Part shown: piece after piece, positions 39,471 to 51,800 of the stretch | Layout of the letters: each line of letters opens with the position of its first letter | Position numbering within the stretch: position 1 is the first letter of the stretch | Translations under genes and position numbers: made by a program | Origin: Viscum album | Lineage: Eukaryota; Streptophyta; Magnoliopsida; Santalales; Viscaceae | Direction of reading: 5' to 3' | Length of the DNA: 64,000 nucleotides | Assembly (NCBI GenBank): GCA_963277665.1 | Contig: OY728163.1 | Location: forward strand, 1,902,414,644 to 1,902,478,643 | The notes under the pieces: generated by a model | The model's input: the letters and a program-made list of their open reading frames with translations, nothing else | Told to the model about the DNA's origin: nothing | Database searches by the model: none

Positions 39471-40614
39471 TCCCGCGTGGTGCGACGGCACCACGCCATC
39501 TCATTCCATCCGCAAGAAACAATCAAGAACAAAGGAGGGGGGTTCGGCCGTGTTTGTGCAGTCCGGCCCCCGTCTCGTTAAACGAAAACACTTACTCGTT
39601 TATCCTCAAAGTTCGTCATACTAGAACCAAGAACGGGAAAAATTAAATAAAACAACAACAAACCCCTACCTCAGTTTCAAGTGCGGAGCACGTCAACAAG
39701 CCACGGAAGACAAGCGTCGCGGAGGTCGGGCGTCGCGGAAATCGAAAGTCGTTTCCGTTGACGTCGAGGTGCGCCCGAAGAGGTACGTCGCTGGAGAAGC
39801 TTCGTAAGCTGACGGAGAAAGTCCGAGGAAGAAACGGCGTCTCCTTTCGTTGACACTAGAAGAAGATCGAAGATCCGGCGTCGTCGATCTTCGGAAACAC
39901 ACCGGCTACGAAGAAGAGAAGCGGCGTTCTTCGTCGGAGTTTGAGTGTTCTTCGTGTTCTTCGTCAAAGTTGAAGAAGGTGGAGAGAGCTTCTCAAAACC
40001 TCTCAAGATGACAAAATTCTAACCAAAAATAAAATAAGTCTAAGCTTATTTTATTTACACAACAAAACGTTTGAATTTCAAAAGTTTGAAATTCAAACAA
40101 CTCAACTCAATTAATTAACCAAGTTGTCAAGCTAATTAAAGAGGAGTTATAGGGAGATTAAAAAAAGGAGATGAAGAGTTAGGGTTCGTGTGGGCCCCAC
40201 CACACTTAATCCTCTCAAGGGAGGTTAAGTGGGTGTGGGTCCCACCCCTAGCTCCCTTTGGGAGGTTATAACCAACTTGGATAAAAAAATAAAGTGTTTC
40301 CACATTTTATTTACTTCATTTTAAAATCCCAAAAACTAACTCTCAACCCGCATAAAACGCAACCTCGGAAAAGGTCTCCTTAAGAGAATATCGGCGCTGC
40401 GAGTTCATCGATGCCCTCAGAATTCGATTCCGGGCACCGGTTCAAAAGTTAGAAATTCCCGCTCGTTCGTTCACTGAACGTACCCGAGCCAAACTTCCGA
40501 AATTGATTCCGGGCACACCGGGCCTTGGAATCAGGTACCGTCAGAAACCGCACTCTTGTAAAATTCCAAAGAAAATTAAGAAAAAATTTCCCTTGAATTT
40601 TATGGGTCTTTACA

Positions 40615-40660
40615 TTACTCTCACCTCAGGGCTTTATGTCCCCGTAAAGATACATCAAAA
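40615..40660 (-). other. Purine-rich tract before the sense 3' LTR
   Basis: The minus strand reads CCCTGAGGTGAGAGTAA directly before the LTR start TGTAAAGACCC. The GAGGTGAGAG run is the likely plus-strand primer (polypurine tract). The pol stop codon lies only 46 bp away, at 40661-40663. Confidence 0.6.
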
Positions 40661-43600
40661 CTAGGGAAAGAAATGAGGGTACTGATCACGCATCTGAGCC
40701 TCCCGCTCCCAAGTGCTCTCCTAGAGATTCCCGTGCTGCCATCTGACGCACACTAGAGGAATCGACCGTCCACGTAGGACCCACTCCTGTCGATCCTCGA
40801 TCTCCACTGGAACCTCCGAAAAAGTCACCCCATCGTCAACGTCAAGCTCCCCGTGGTCAATGATGTGCATCGGGTCATGCACGTATCTCCTCAGCTGAGA
40901 CACGTGGAAGACGTCGTGCACCCGGTGCAACTGAGGTGGTAGAGCCAGACGATAAGTCACCTCGTCAATCCTGCTGAGAACCTGGAAGGGTCCGATGAAG
41001 CGCGGAGATAACTTCCTGCCTCGGCCAAATCTTTGTATGCCACGTCGAGGTGAGACCCGTAAGAAGACGTGGTCGCTATCCTCGAACTCCAGTGGCCTCC
41101 GCCTCCTGTCAGCGTATGACTTCTGCCGGCTCTGAGCTGTCCTCATCCGCTCCTGGATGACCTGGACCTTCTCTGTCGTTGCTTGGACCATCTCTGGTCC
41201 CACAAGTGTTGACTCCCCAGGGTCTGTCCAGCACAAAGGATATCTACAAGGTCGGCCGTACAACGCCTCGTACGGTGCCATCCCGATGGTGGAGTGGTAG
41301 TTGTTGTTGTACGCAAACTCCACCAAGGGTAGGTGGTCCTCCCAGCTACGACCAAAGTCGAGGACACATGCGCGGAGCATGTCCTCAAGAGTCTGAATGG
41401 TCCTCTCCGTCTGACCATCCGTCTGAGGGTGAAAGGCTGTGCTCAAACGTAGCTGCGTCCCGAATGCCTCCTGCAATCCCTTCCAAAGCCGGGAAGTAAA
41501 GCGAGCATCTCGATCGGAGACGATAGAAGATGGCACACCGTGAAGCCACACAATCTCCTAAACGTAAAGACGTCTCAAGATCTCCACTGAGCCCTGCTCT
41601 CGGATGGGTAAGAAGTGAGCCGACTTGGTGAGTCGGTCGACAATCACCCAGATGGAGTCGTGACCTCTGGAAGTGCGTGGAAGTCCAGTCACGAAGTCCA
41701 TAGATATCCCGTCCCACTTCCACTCTGGGACCTCCAAGGGATGTACCAAGCCTACTGGTACCTGATGCTCTGCCTTCACCTGCTGGCAGGTGAGGCATCG
41801 AGAAACGAACTCTGCCACAGCCTTCTTCATGCCCGGCCACCAGTGCTGTCGTCTGAGATCCTGGTACATCTTCGCCACTCCAGGATGTACTGCCAAAGGA
41901 GAAGTGTGAAACTCTCTCAGCACCCCCTCCCGTAAAGCGACTGGTACCATGGTACGTCCTCTGAAAAGGATGGCGTGCTCTGCTCCAAAGGAGAAACCAT
42001 CAGGTGCCTGTCCTGAGGATATCTGTACACATCGCGTCTCACAGTCAGTGTCCCCTCTCTGTGCCTCTCTGACTCGCTGTAGAAGTGGAGGAGTGACTGT
42101 GAGAGACTGAAGGAAGGCTGCTCCATCTCTATCCACGAAGGATATCTGCAAAGAGGCTAACTGCTCTGTTGCCTCCTCAAGTAGCTGAATGCCCGTCCTC
42201 CTGCTGAGGGCATCGGCTACTACGTTCCCCTTCCCAGGAGTATAGACTATCTCAAAGTCATAGTCCTGGAGGAACTTGAGCCATCGCCGATGTCTCAGGT
42301 TCAGGTCTTTCTGATAGAAGATATACCTAAGACTCTGATGATCAGAAAAAACTGTAAAGCACTCGCCCATCAGATAGTGTCGCCATGTCTTCAGAGCGAA
42401 GACCACTGCTGCTAACTACAGGTCATGGGTAGCGTAGTTCTGCTCATGCGGCCTCAACTGACGTGATCCATAGGAAATCACGGCCCGCTCCTGCATCAGG
42501 ACACACCCGAGTCCGGTCCCTAATGCATCACAGTAGACTACGTAACCAACTCCCTCCTCAGGCAACCTCAAGATAGGTGCGCTGGTCAATCTCTGTCTCA
42601 GCTCCTGGAAGCTCTACTGACATCTGTCTGACCACACGAAGGGTTTCCCCTTCTTCGTCAAAGCTGAGAGTGGTGCCGCAACTCTAGAGAAGTCTGGCAC
42701 GAATCTCCGGTAGTATCCAGCTAGTCCCAAGAAACTCCACACCTCCGTCACGCTCCTGGGTGGATCACAAGCTAATACTGCCTCGATCTTTGCAGGATCC
42801 ACTGCAACTCCCGCCTCAGAGATGACGTGTCCCAAGAAGTGGACCTCACGTATCCAGAACTGGCACTTCGAGAGTTTACCATAAATCTAGTGCTCTCGGA
42901 GTGTGTCTAGTACAACCCGTAAGTGGTAGGCGTGCTCCTCCTCAGTCGTCGAGTAAATCAGAATGTCGTCGATGAAGACCACGACAAACCGATCAAGGTA
43001 TGGCTGAAAGATCCTGTTCATAAGGGCCATGAACACTGCTGGAGCATTGGTTACACCGAAAGGCATAACCAAGAACTCATAGTGGCCATACCGACATCTG
43101 AAGGCCGTCTTCTACACATCCTCGTCTCTAACTCTGAGCTGATGATAGCCTGACCTGAGGTCTATCTTCGAGAACCACCGTGCTCCCTTGAGCTGATCAA
43201 AGAGGTCATCAATCCTCGGTAGCGGATACTTGTTCCTCACTGTCACCTGGTTTAGGCGACGATAGTCAACACAAAGTCGCAAGCTCCCGTCCGCCTTCTT
43301 GGCGAACAAAATCGGGGAAGCCCAGGGTGAAACACTAGGTCGGATGAACCCCTTGCCCTGCAAGTCCTCTAAATGTACCCGTAGCTCTCGAAGCTCGGCG
43401 GGGGCCATCCGATATACTGGAGTCGATATCGGGGCTGTCCCGGGGTACAGATCAATGTAAAAGTCTACCTCTCTGCGAGGAGGTAGCCCTGGAACGTCGT
43501 CGGGGAAGACATCCGCAAACTGATCCACCACTGCAGGAAAACCAGGACTCCGCACGTCAACTGCTCCTAGGATGAGACTAGCCAACTGATGAGTGATGGG

Positions 43601-44017
43601 TTGTCCTCTCCTCCGCGGAAGTCCATCCTGTGCTGCAAAGGCTCCCTTCTCGCCGGTGAAGGTGAACCTGCTCCCGTCAGTGCGTACACATCGCACCTTG
43701 CGCCTAAAACAGTCAATCTGAGCATGGACTGTAGATAACCAATCCATGCCCAAGATGACATCGTAAGGCCTCGACGCCGCTACAAGAAGATCCCAGCCGA
43801 AGCTCTCGCCTCCTAGAGTAAGCTCACACTGCCGGCACCAGTGCGTAATCGTCGAGTCTGCTCCCGTAGGAGTCTCTAGCCGTAAGGATCGAGCCAACGG
43901 CTCTGTCGGAATCTCCGAGCTCCAAACAAGGGCAGCGGCTATGAAAGAGTGACTCGCTCCTGTATCTATAAGTACTGCAGCAAGGGTGGAATAGACACAG
44001 ATAGTACCTCGAATCAT
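40661..44017 (-). pseudogene. Chromovirus pol (protease, RT, RNase H, integrase, chromodomain-like tail), inactivated
   Basis: One minus-strand frame runs from above 44017 to the TAG at 40661-40663. Domains in order: protease with [11 protein letters not shown] (Asp codon at 43964-43966); RT with LCVDYRRLN and [10 protein letters not shown], the catalytic FIDD at 42965-42976, and the thumb [10 protein letters not shown]; RNase H with SDHQSLRYIF and TPGKGNVVADALSRR; integrase with a zinc finger (H-H-C-C; CLTC near 41790), DDE residues in [17 protein letters not shown] and DGQTERT; and a tail ([10 protein letters not shown] to STWEREAQMR) like the chromodomain-type end of Tekay integrases, which may steer insertion into heterochromatin. 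Six in-frame stops interrupt it, at 43112, 42887, 42614, 42416, 41558 and 40721, all TAG. Catalytic residues are otherwise kept. The ATG at 44015-44017 is probably not the true start, because the same frame stays open upstream and pol is normally fused to gag. Confidence 0.9.
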
Positions 44018-45171
44018 CTCGGGTGCGCCGTGGTCGTAGGCCTCTGCTGCCTGGAGTTGTGCCTGTCTCTGCCCGCCAGCTCCCTGTGGTCGGGGTGGAC
44101 CTCCTGGTGGTGGTGGTGGTAGAGCCTCAAAGCGTCGCCCACCACCTGCTGCTCGGCCAGCTCCCTGCCTCTTCTGCCTCCTCCCTGCGGACCGCCACGG
44201 TCGACCCTCTGCCTCTGCCTCGGTGGTCCCTCAACAGTCTGCTGCTCCTCGGCACGGCGGGTCGGGCAGTCACGAGCCATGTGGCTCTGCCCGCCGCACG
44301 AGTAGCACTGTCTGCCTCTCAAAAGACTGGCTCCGCGCTGTGAGCCCCACCCTGCTGAGCCAGTGTCCTGAGGTCGTCTTCCTGAAGGTCTGGTCTGCCT
44401 GGACCCCTGAGTCATCCGTCGACTGCCTGCCGCAGAAGACTCTGCCACGTGTCGCCCTGCGGTGGGTCTCGGCGCTGGTGTAGACTCAGCAAGGAAGCTC
44501 TCGATCAAAAGGTCCCACTCCATTACTCCTGTCTGAGTCGGTATGCTGAGGGAGATCAGTGATGCCCTGATCTCGTGTCTCAAACCCTGCTCAAAGGTCC
44601 GGGCCCGGAAGAATGGGTCTCGTACCATGTCGGTCGAGTAGCGCGAGAGATCAGTAAATCTTGCCGAGTACTGAGCGACCGTCATGCTGCCCTGCCGCAG
44701 CTGAAGAAGCTCCTGAATGCGCACCGCACGGAGGGTGGCTGGGACGAACTCCGAGAAGAAGAGGCTCTCAAAGTCCGTCCAAAGTAGAGATGCCTCATCG
44801 TGCACCTGGAGCATCAAGCTCCACCATCGTCCTGCTGTTGCGTGAAGTAGGCTCGCCGTGAGGATCACCATGAGGTCTGTCGGTGTCCTCACTAACCGAA
44901 ACACACGTACCACTGCCTCCAGCCAGTCCTCTGTTGCCTGGGGGTCCGTCTCCCCACGGAACCTAGGCGGTCGCTAGCGCTGAAACTCATGCAGTGCGCT
45001 GAGGCGACGTGCATCGTCAGCGGCTGGTGCTGGAAGCATCGGTGGCTCGGTGGGTAGTGCTACCGCCGGTGCCACTGCTGACAAAGGGCCCTGCACCGAG
45101 GCCTCGTCGTTCGGTGGGCTGTCATCACGCTCGACTCTCGGAACCCTAGCTGGCTGCCGTCGTGGGGCCAT
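44014..45171 (-). pseudogene. Chromovirus gag, inactivated
   Basis: The minus frame starts at the ATG 45169-45171 (MAPRRQPARVPRVERDD), about 260 bp after the primer binding site, a normal leader length. It has an acidic, Pro/Ala-rich N-terminus, a capsid part of the retrotransposon gag type (ATAGRWWSLM, WTDFESLFFSEFVP, QGSMTVAQYSARFTDLSRY) and a CCHC knuckle CYSCGGQSHMARDC at 44266-44307, which binds the RNA. A TAG at 44974-44976 splits the N-terminus from the capsid. After the knuckle the gag frame runs out of phase with pol. The pol frame reads a Gly/Pro/Gln-rich linker there, so an indel at about 44150-44240 has broken a formerly continuous gag-pol frame. The ATGA overlap between the gag stop and a pol ATG at 44014-44017 is therefore accidental. 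Confidence 0.88.
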
Positions 45172-45430
45172 CCTGAAAAGGAAACAGGTGTGCCACGGTC
45201 AGAACAGTATACCAGGTGAGCTGATATAAAGTAATCACAAAGAAAACTTGAAACACACACGCAATCAATGTTTTCGTGCATTAAGTCGGAAATCAGAAGT
45301 CAGGGTCCTGGTGTACGGATACGTCGGCCGCCGCACCAACACTGGAATCCTTGGACTGATAACCACACTCAATACGCTGAACACTATTGGTTCACATAGA
45401 AAAGATCAGAGTTTGTGGTAGAACCGAACT
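45172..45430 (-). other. Untranslated leader of the chromovirus
   Basis: About 260 bp between the primer binding site and the gag start. No frame or repeat is seen. In full-length RNA this part usually holds the packaging signal, but no motif can be named here. Confidence 0.6.
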
Positions 45431-45442
45431 ACTCTGATACCA
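45431..45442 (-). other. Primer binding site, initiator-Met tRNA type
   Basis: The minus strand reads TGGTATCAGAGT three bases after the LTR end (TGACA, AAT, TGGTATCAGAGT). This matches the 3' end of plant initiator methionine tRNA over the first eleven positions (TGGTATCAGAGC is usual), the common primer for Tekay and other chromoviruses. Confidence 0.92.
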
Positions 45443-46109
45443 ATTTGTCACGACCCGCCCTCGGGGCCCGTGCCGTGACTACCCCAAGCCCGCCTTCCAT
45501 AGGCCAGGGGCTGGCGACTAGCACCAAGGCGTAAATATCGGTAAAAAGGGAAGGCATTGCCTTTGTAAAGTAAACAAGCACCACAGAGTAAGCAAGCGGA
45601 AAAGTAAACACTAAGTAAAAACAGAGTACAACTGAAAGTGCGGAAAAGTAAATGGGCCAGTATACAAACCCAAACTGAAAGTAAAGTACAACTCGAAAAG
45701 GAAAACAGCAACTGAAAAGTAAAAGCTGCTACGCCGAGCTGTCCACTGGGAATCCCACCTGAAGGGTGGGTACAGATAGCTCCACTGCTCCTCGAGTCCC
45801 GCCGTCCGCTCCGAGTACGTCCTGCCCAGTGGTCCACCTCCAGGTACCGTCCTGCTCTGCAAGCCTCAACCACGATCAACGCTGTCCGTCGTCTGCAACC
45901 AACACAACGTAGTGCGGGCATAGCCCGTGCAGGGGTGAGTATAAGCTACTCAGTAGGGACCCCGAGACCCCCGAAGGTCTCCCAAAATCCACAAAGGATA
46001 AACCACAGAAGAAAGATACAATCACGAAGTAACAACTGACACTGCTTAGGTATATGCCTATACATATACCTAAGTCATCAATTCCAATACGCTCCAACCT
46101 CCGAGCCCA

Positions 46110-46560
46110 AGTACAACTCAGTCCACACAGGAAATTATACGTATTCCACACAGGAAAGCAAAACGTAATCCACACAGGATAGCACAACACAATCCACATA
46201 GGAAGGTAAACAGGATTCAGCTCACACAGGTATACTTCTTCGAGGACGATAGAGATGATCACTGATCCATCTAAGTTGTTGGACCCACAAAGGATCGATA
46301 GGTACTAACCCCCGCAAAGACCCACATAGGATCGGACCCACACAGGATCTGTAGGCGCTGGTTCACACAGGACCGCTGAGCGCAGACCCACACAGGATCG
46401 GACCCACACAGGATCGGGCCCACATAGGACCTGTAGCACTGATCCACGTAGGATCGCTGAGTGCAGTAGTCATCGCAGTCCACTGAAGATCTCTGCACAG
46501 TCGTCGTCGTAGTCCACTGAGGATCTCTGCACAGTCGTCGTCGCAGTAGCAGTCGCAGCC
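46110..46560. repeat. CACACAGG-type tandem motif array in LTR (right copy)
   Basis: Same array as at 37850-38300 with scattered C/T and G/A differences; for example the 34-bp unit reads CCACTGAAGATC in its first copy here. Confidence 0.75.
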
Positions 46561-47099
46561 AGCTCTAGGGTTCCCACACACAGCAAGCTCGTTCGGGAGG
46601 GTCCGCTCCACGAGCCGAGAGGCTGATACATCAACTGTCACAAAGAGCAGAGTTGATGTATCCAAAAGTTCCGTATCATCAACAGGAACTCAACGCAACA
46701 GACGGCGCGTCAATCGGACGCCCGGTCTGAGAGTTATTGGCTTTTTCGTTCCAGGGGCCCGGTTGGTTTTTAAGGCAAAACCAACCCGACCGTACTCCAC
46801 CTACGTCCAAATCTCGGGCGGAGTATGCCAAAAGATCCGTCTCACTAAAAGAAACCCAACAAAGCTGACGGCACGTCGGTCGGACGTCCGTAGCTCAAGA
46901 TATGAGTGTTTCCGCTCCGAGGGCCCGGTTGGTTTCGTGTACGAACCAACCCGGCCGAACTCAAAGTATTCCGAAACTTTGAGTGCGATATACCGAAACG
47001 ACCGTCTCGATCCAAGGATCGCATAGCCGCTGACGGTGCATCGTTTGGAGGTCTGTAGCCCGAGTTATGGGCATTTGAATCCAAACCGCTCGGTAACGG

Positions 47100-47650
47100 G
47101 GGTTTCGGACCCGGGCCATCCCGGCCCGAGACCCCCCGGTTGGCCCGAACCGGGTCAACCCGCCCCGGACAGGGTCGACCCGGCCCGGCACGGCCCGGCC
47201 CGGTGCAGCGCGCCGCGCGCTGCCAGCTCGGCCGAGGGCCGAGCTGCTGGAAAACGGAGGGCTGCCTGCCCCCCTTTGTGAAACTGGCCCCCCTCATTAT
47301 GGGGGTCGTTTCACTTACTGCCCGGGGGAAATTATTTCCCCCGGTTTTCCTTCCTTCCGGCCGGCCCGACCTGGTCGGCCGGTTCTTCCTTAACGGGACC
47401 GGCAAGGCCGGTCCCCTTTCCGGCTTCCGACACCAGCGGCCCGGCTGGCCGCCGGTCTTCTCGTTCCGCCGCGGCCCGGAACCGGCCGCGGCCTTCGTTG
47501 CCCGGCGCGGTGCGACGGCACCGCGCCCCTCCGCCGCGGCCCCGCTCGGGCCGCGGCGCCTTCGGTTTCCTTCGACGCGGCGCGACGGCGTCGCGTCCAT
47601 GAAATTCTTTCCACGGCGCGGCGCGATGGTGCCGCACAATAATTGTCGTG
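47100..47650. repeat. GC-rich inverted-repeat cluster in LTR (right copy)
   Basis: The palindromes of the left LTR recur: AGCTCGGCC/GGCCGAGCT at 47225-47245 and GTGAAAC/GTTTCAC at 47278-47314, followed by the A/T-centred GGGGAAAT/ATTTCCCC and GGGACCGG/CCGGTCCC. In the second one a C to T change on each arm (CCGG to CTGG, GCCG to GTCG) leaves the stem mostly paired. Confidence 0.8.
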
Positions 47651-48801
47651 CGATTCCCGCGTGGTGCGACGGCACCACGCCATCTCGTTCCATCCGCAAG
47701 AAACAATCAAGAACAAAGGAGGGGGGTTCGGCCGTGTTTGTGCGGTCCGGCCCCCCTCTCGTTAAACGAAAACACTTACTCATTTATCCTCAAAGTTCGT
47801 CATACTAGAACCAAGAACGAGAAAAATTAAATAAAACAACAACAAACCCCTACCTCAATTTCAAGTGCGGAGCACGTCAACAAGCCGCGGAAGACAAGCG
47901 TCGCGGAGGTCGGGCGTCGCGGAAATCGAACGTCGTTTCCGTTGACGTCGAGGTGCGCCCGAAGAGGTACGTCGCTGGAGAAGCTTCGTAAGCTGACGGA
48001 GAAAGTCCGAGGAAGAAACGGTGTCTCCTTTCGTTGACACTAGAAGAAGATCGAAGATCCGGCGTCGTCGATCTTCGGAAACACACCGGCTACGAAGAAG
48101 AGAAGCGGCGTTCTTCGTCGGAGTTTGAGTGTTCTTCGTGTTCTTCGTCAAAGTTGAAGAAGGTGGAGAGAGCTTCTCAAAACCTCTCAAGATGACAAAA
48201 TTCTAACCAAAAATAAAATAAGTCTAAGCTTATTTTATTTACACAACAAAACGTTTGAATTTCAAAAGTTTGAAATTCAAACAACTCAACTCAATTAATT
48301 AACCAAGTTGTCAAGCTAATTAAAGAGGAGTTATAGGGAGATTAAAAAAAAGGAGATGAAGAGTTAGGGTTCGTGTGGGCCCCACCACACTTAATCCTCT
48401 CAAGGGAGGTTAAGTGGGTGTGGGTCCCACCCCTAACTCCCTTTGGGAGGTTATAACCAACTTGGATAAAAAAATAAAAAGTGTTTCCACATTTTATTTA
48501 CTTCATTTTAAAATCTCAAAAACTAACTCTCAACCCGCATAAAACGCAAGCTCGGAAAAGGTCTCCTTAAGCGAACATCGGCGCTGCGAGTTCATCGGTG
48601 CCCTCGGAATACGATTTTGGGCACCAGTTCAAAAGTTAGAAATTCCTGCTCGTTCGTTCACTGAACGTACCCGATCCAAACTTCGGAAATTGATTCCAGG
48701 CACATCGGGCCTCGGAATCAGGTGCCGTCAGAAACCGCACTCTTGTAAAATTCCAAAGAAAATTAAGAAAAAATTTCCCTTGAATTTTACGGGTCTTTAC
48801 A

Positions 48802-48806
48802 TTATT
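48802..48806. other. Target site duplication TTATT (right)
   Basis: Direct repeat of 37183-37187, immediately after the LTR end TTTACA. Confidence 0.9.
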
Positions 48807-51800
48807 TTTCTTATATATGTCCATACTATTTAATTTCACGAATATATTCCATTTGACTTCCAATATTTCTCTATTTGTATATAGTATTCACTAAAATTTA
48901 TACTCATTACTATATGTAGTTTTATATTTATGGTTTCTCGCTAATAAATTTGCGAAAATTATTAGTTGATGAAGTATTGAAAATTATTATATTTAAATTT
49001 TATAAATAAATAATTTTATTAATTATTAAGGAATGTTGGTTTTGTATTTTATTATTTTTCATTCCTTAATATATAAAATTCATTAAAAATTATTAATGAT
49101 TAGTGCAATCTTGAAATATATATCCCCATTATTCATTAGATGGTTTCATGAGAATAAATCTCTTAGTTATTTTTTATAATCTATACCTGTTTTTGTATGA
49201 TATCATAAAATATATTATTAGGGATAAATATATGATGTATAAAATAAACCATTCCATCACTATGAAGTAATTTATTATATTCCATATTACTATTTACATT
49301 GTTATGTTAACCATCAATGTATCACAAGAAAATGTTTTCAATTATATAGAATTATTTTATTATTTTATATTTAGGTGATATTATTCATTCTCTAATTTTT
49401 TCCATGATAACATGCATTGTGTTTATCATCATACTATGAAATTGTGCTCACCATTTTTAAGTGCCTTTTCACCAAATTATGAAGAAGATTATCATATAAT
49501 ATTTATTTATGGGTATCAGTTGTAGTGAATTTTTTTATATATGTTCAATGCATATTATAAGTTAATAAATCATTTATTTTCTAGAAAATATTTCATTAGA
49601 TGAGAAAGATATGGTTCTGTTTCTTGATTGTTTTTACTAACTTTGTAAAAAACTAAATATAAAAGGTATTTGTTTTGTAAGTGATTTTATATTAGTTATT
49701 GAAATTTTAATTATTAAATTTTGTGTTTGGGGTTTTTATTTGGTTTTAACGGTATCATGTAAAGGATTGATTTTTATGTCCAAATCTAATTGGGTGAGTC
49801 TATAGAACCTCAATTGAAATCAATGTACAGTTTGAATATATTTATGTGTTATAGTTATATCAGTTTGAGATAATTTATGAATTTTAGATACCATGATAGG
49901 TTATTTTTTAATGTTGATCATATGTTTAAACGCATGGATGCCCCTTTTGAGTTCCTATGAGATTATATTTTAAGATAATTAATGATTATTTTGAGTTGTT
50001 TATTTGGTTTTATGAATAATACATGATCGAGTTATATGTATCACTTAGGGATAATATTTAATTTGATTTAATTGGAATTTAGGTTATTTTTTTGAAATTA
50101 TTAATATATTTTTGGTAGTATATATGATTAATAAAAATATAGATTATTGTATTTTTAATTATTTTTGGGGATAATGATTCATTAGATTTTTTGGGTACAT
50201 TGTATTCCATGAATTTTGGGTTTGGAATGTAGTAAGTTTGATCTTGATTTAATAATTCGTGGGAACTAAAACTATAATACATTAGTCGAAACATTATGGG
50301 TAAATATAAATATCGAAAAAACTCTAAAATGCTTAGTGATGATTATATTGTATAGTTTCCTACAAATTTCATCCCATTCTTAATATGAAGAATTTTATTC
50401 AGACTTTAACTTATATTCAACTTGGGTTAATGACCCTAAAAGGTCAGTTTAGTATTAACTCAAACATATTTTGGATTAAAAATTTCCCTTAACTCCAAAA
50501 CTAGTTTGAAACTATCTTGGTATATGTTATCAATAATACACATTCTCTTGGGAAATTATTATGAAGTATTTTAATCCATTATTATATCATGATTCATTAC
50601 TATATTAAGAAAAAAACATATATTTTCAATTATGAGATAAATAAAAAATGATAGAATTCAATATTTTAAAGCGGTATAATATAGAACCATGAGATTCTAG
50701 TATTTTTTACTTTAATTATATACAATATTGATTACCTTATATAATAAGAAATACCATAAGAAAAAAACATGTGAAATATAAAAAAATTATAAGTATAATT
50801 TCCCTGACTCCAGTATTACTTAGTCAGTGTCTACATTATTAAATTGCTAGAATATTTAATAGAACTTATCATAAAGGATTTAATAGCTTCATAATCATGG
50901 GAGACAAGATACACAAAACATTTAAATAATACATTTGAAAAATAAAGCATTGCCCTATAAAAAAATTTCATCTTTGAAGATCATTCAATGATTCCTTTTT
51001 TGTATCTCTGGGAAAGAAAAATATAATAAATTATTAGATCATATTAAAAGTAAGTTAAATCATACATAAAATGATATCATTATTAGATGAGGTATTAATA
51101 ATATGGAATAGAGGATAATAAAAAAATACCTTTATAAAAAACATGAGCTTCTAATTATTTCTGTCGAACATATCAATAGAAATATACCATGGATAATATA
51201 TAAAGAAAACATAATATAAGAAATTTGTAATATTGGATATCAGGATCTTACCATTAGGGCTTCATTCCACGGAATCATGAAAATTATCATCGAGGCCTTG
51301 TACCATGATTTTTCAGGGAATGTTTATATATAAAACCATTAAAAAACTAATTTCGAAAATTAATTTTCCCATGAGATTTGGTGAATAATATATCATATAT
51401 CTATTATCGAGTCCCACCCATCAGATAGAAATTTTCAATGTTATCCTTATATATTGTATCAATAATATAATACATAATCAATATTCCTTATGAGTCAATA
51501 AATATCAATATTGTGTCAAGAATATATCACAAAAATAGTTACATGAAATATGGAATAACATTTCTAATAATATTCCTTCAACTAAGATTATATAGACCCT
51601 ACTTTTTCTTACATGTCTATTACATTATTTTAAAGAAAAACAATATAATAATGTTACAATATGCAAATCCAAATCTCCAATGTCTTGGAAAAATTAATAA
51701 AATAAATAATTAGTAAATAATAAAATATAATCATATTTTTAAAATCATATTCTTTATAATTTTAAAACTCATGTTCTACATAATACATGTAATCACCTAA

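Larger units (their letters stand above)
37188..40614 (-). repeat. Chromovirus LTR (sense 3' LTR), 3427 bp
   Basis: Bounded by TGTCACGACCC on the left and TCTTTACA on the right (sense start TGTAAAGACCC). The content changes along it: 37188-38400 has moderate GC with CACACAGG-type tandem motifs, 38400-39550 is extremely GC-rich with many inverted repeats, 39680-40006 is a region with a sense frame of 109 codons, and 40020-40614 is AT-rich. Reading frames on both strands in the GC-rich part follow from low stop frequency and have no recognisable domain. Confidence 0.9.
37188..48801 (-). mobile_element. Tekay/Del-like chromovirus (Ty3/gypsy), complete but inactivated
   Basis: An 11,614-bp element with two LTRs (37188-40614, 45446-48801), a primer binding site, a purine-rich tract and one gag-pol region in the order gag, protease, RT, RNase H, integrase, chromodomain-like tail, all on the minus strand. 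The TTATT duplication on both sides shows an unrearranged insertion. LTRs begin with TG and end with CA. The LTRs are unusually long, about 3.4 kb each. They differ by a few substitutions per hundred bases in the parts I compared and by one indel of about 74 bp. The coding part is broken by one frameshift and seven TAG codons, so it cannot move on its own. Confidence 0.9.
45446..48801 (-). repeat. Chromovirus LTR (sense 5' LTR), 3356 bp
   Basis: Direct copy of 37188-40614, with the same ends and the same order of CACACAGG array (46110-46560), GC-rich core, 109-codon sense frame (47861-48190) and AT-rich end. Four substitutions lie in the first 105 bp relative to the other copy. The CCCGG/GCGCGG low-complexity run is about 74 bp shorter here (47169-47224), which explains most of the length difference. 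In the intact element this copy would drive transcription of gag-pol. Confidence 0.9.

Noticed and set aside
38385..39646. Many overlapping frames of 60-263 codons on both strands in the GC-rich LTR core
   Set aside because: Frames overlap on all phases and both strands, have Arg/Pro/Gly/Ala-rich composition and no domain. They follow from the lack of A/T-rich stop codons in GC-rich DNA.
44014..44017. ATGA overlap as a real gag-pol translational coupling site
   Set aside because: The pol frame stays open upstream of this ATG with a sensible Gly/Pro/Gln-rich linker, so gag and pol were one frame broken by an indel; the overlap is accidental.
40661..45171. UAG recoding or programmed readthrough of seven TAG codons
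   Set aside because: The pol frame also ends with TAG, a frameshift is present too, and the copia element nearby uses a TGA lesion. Mutational decay is simpler than recoding.
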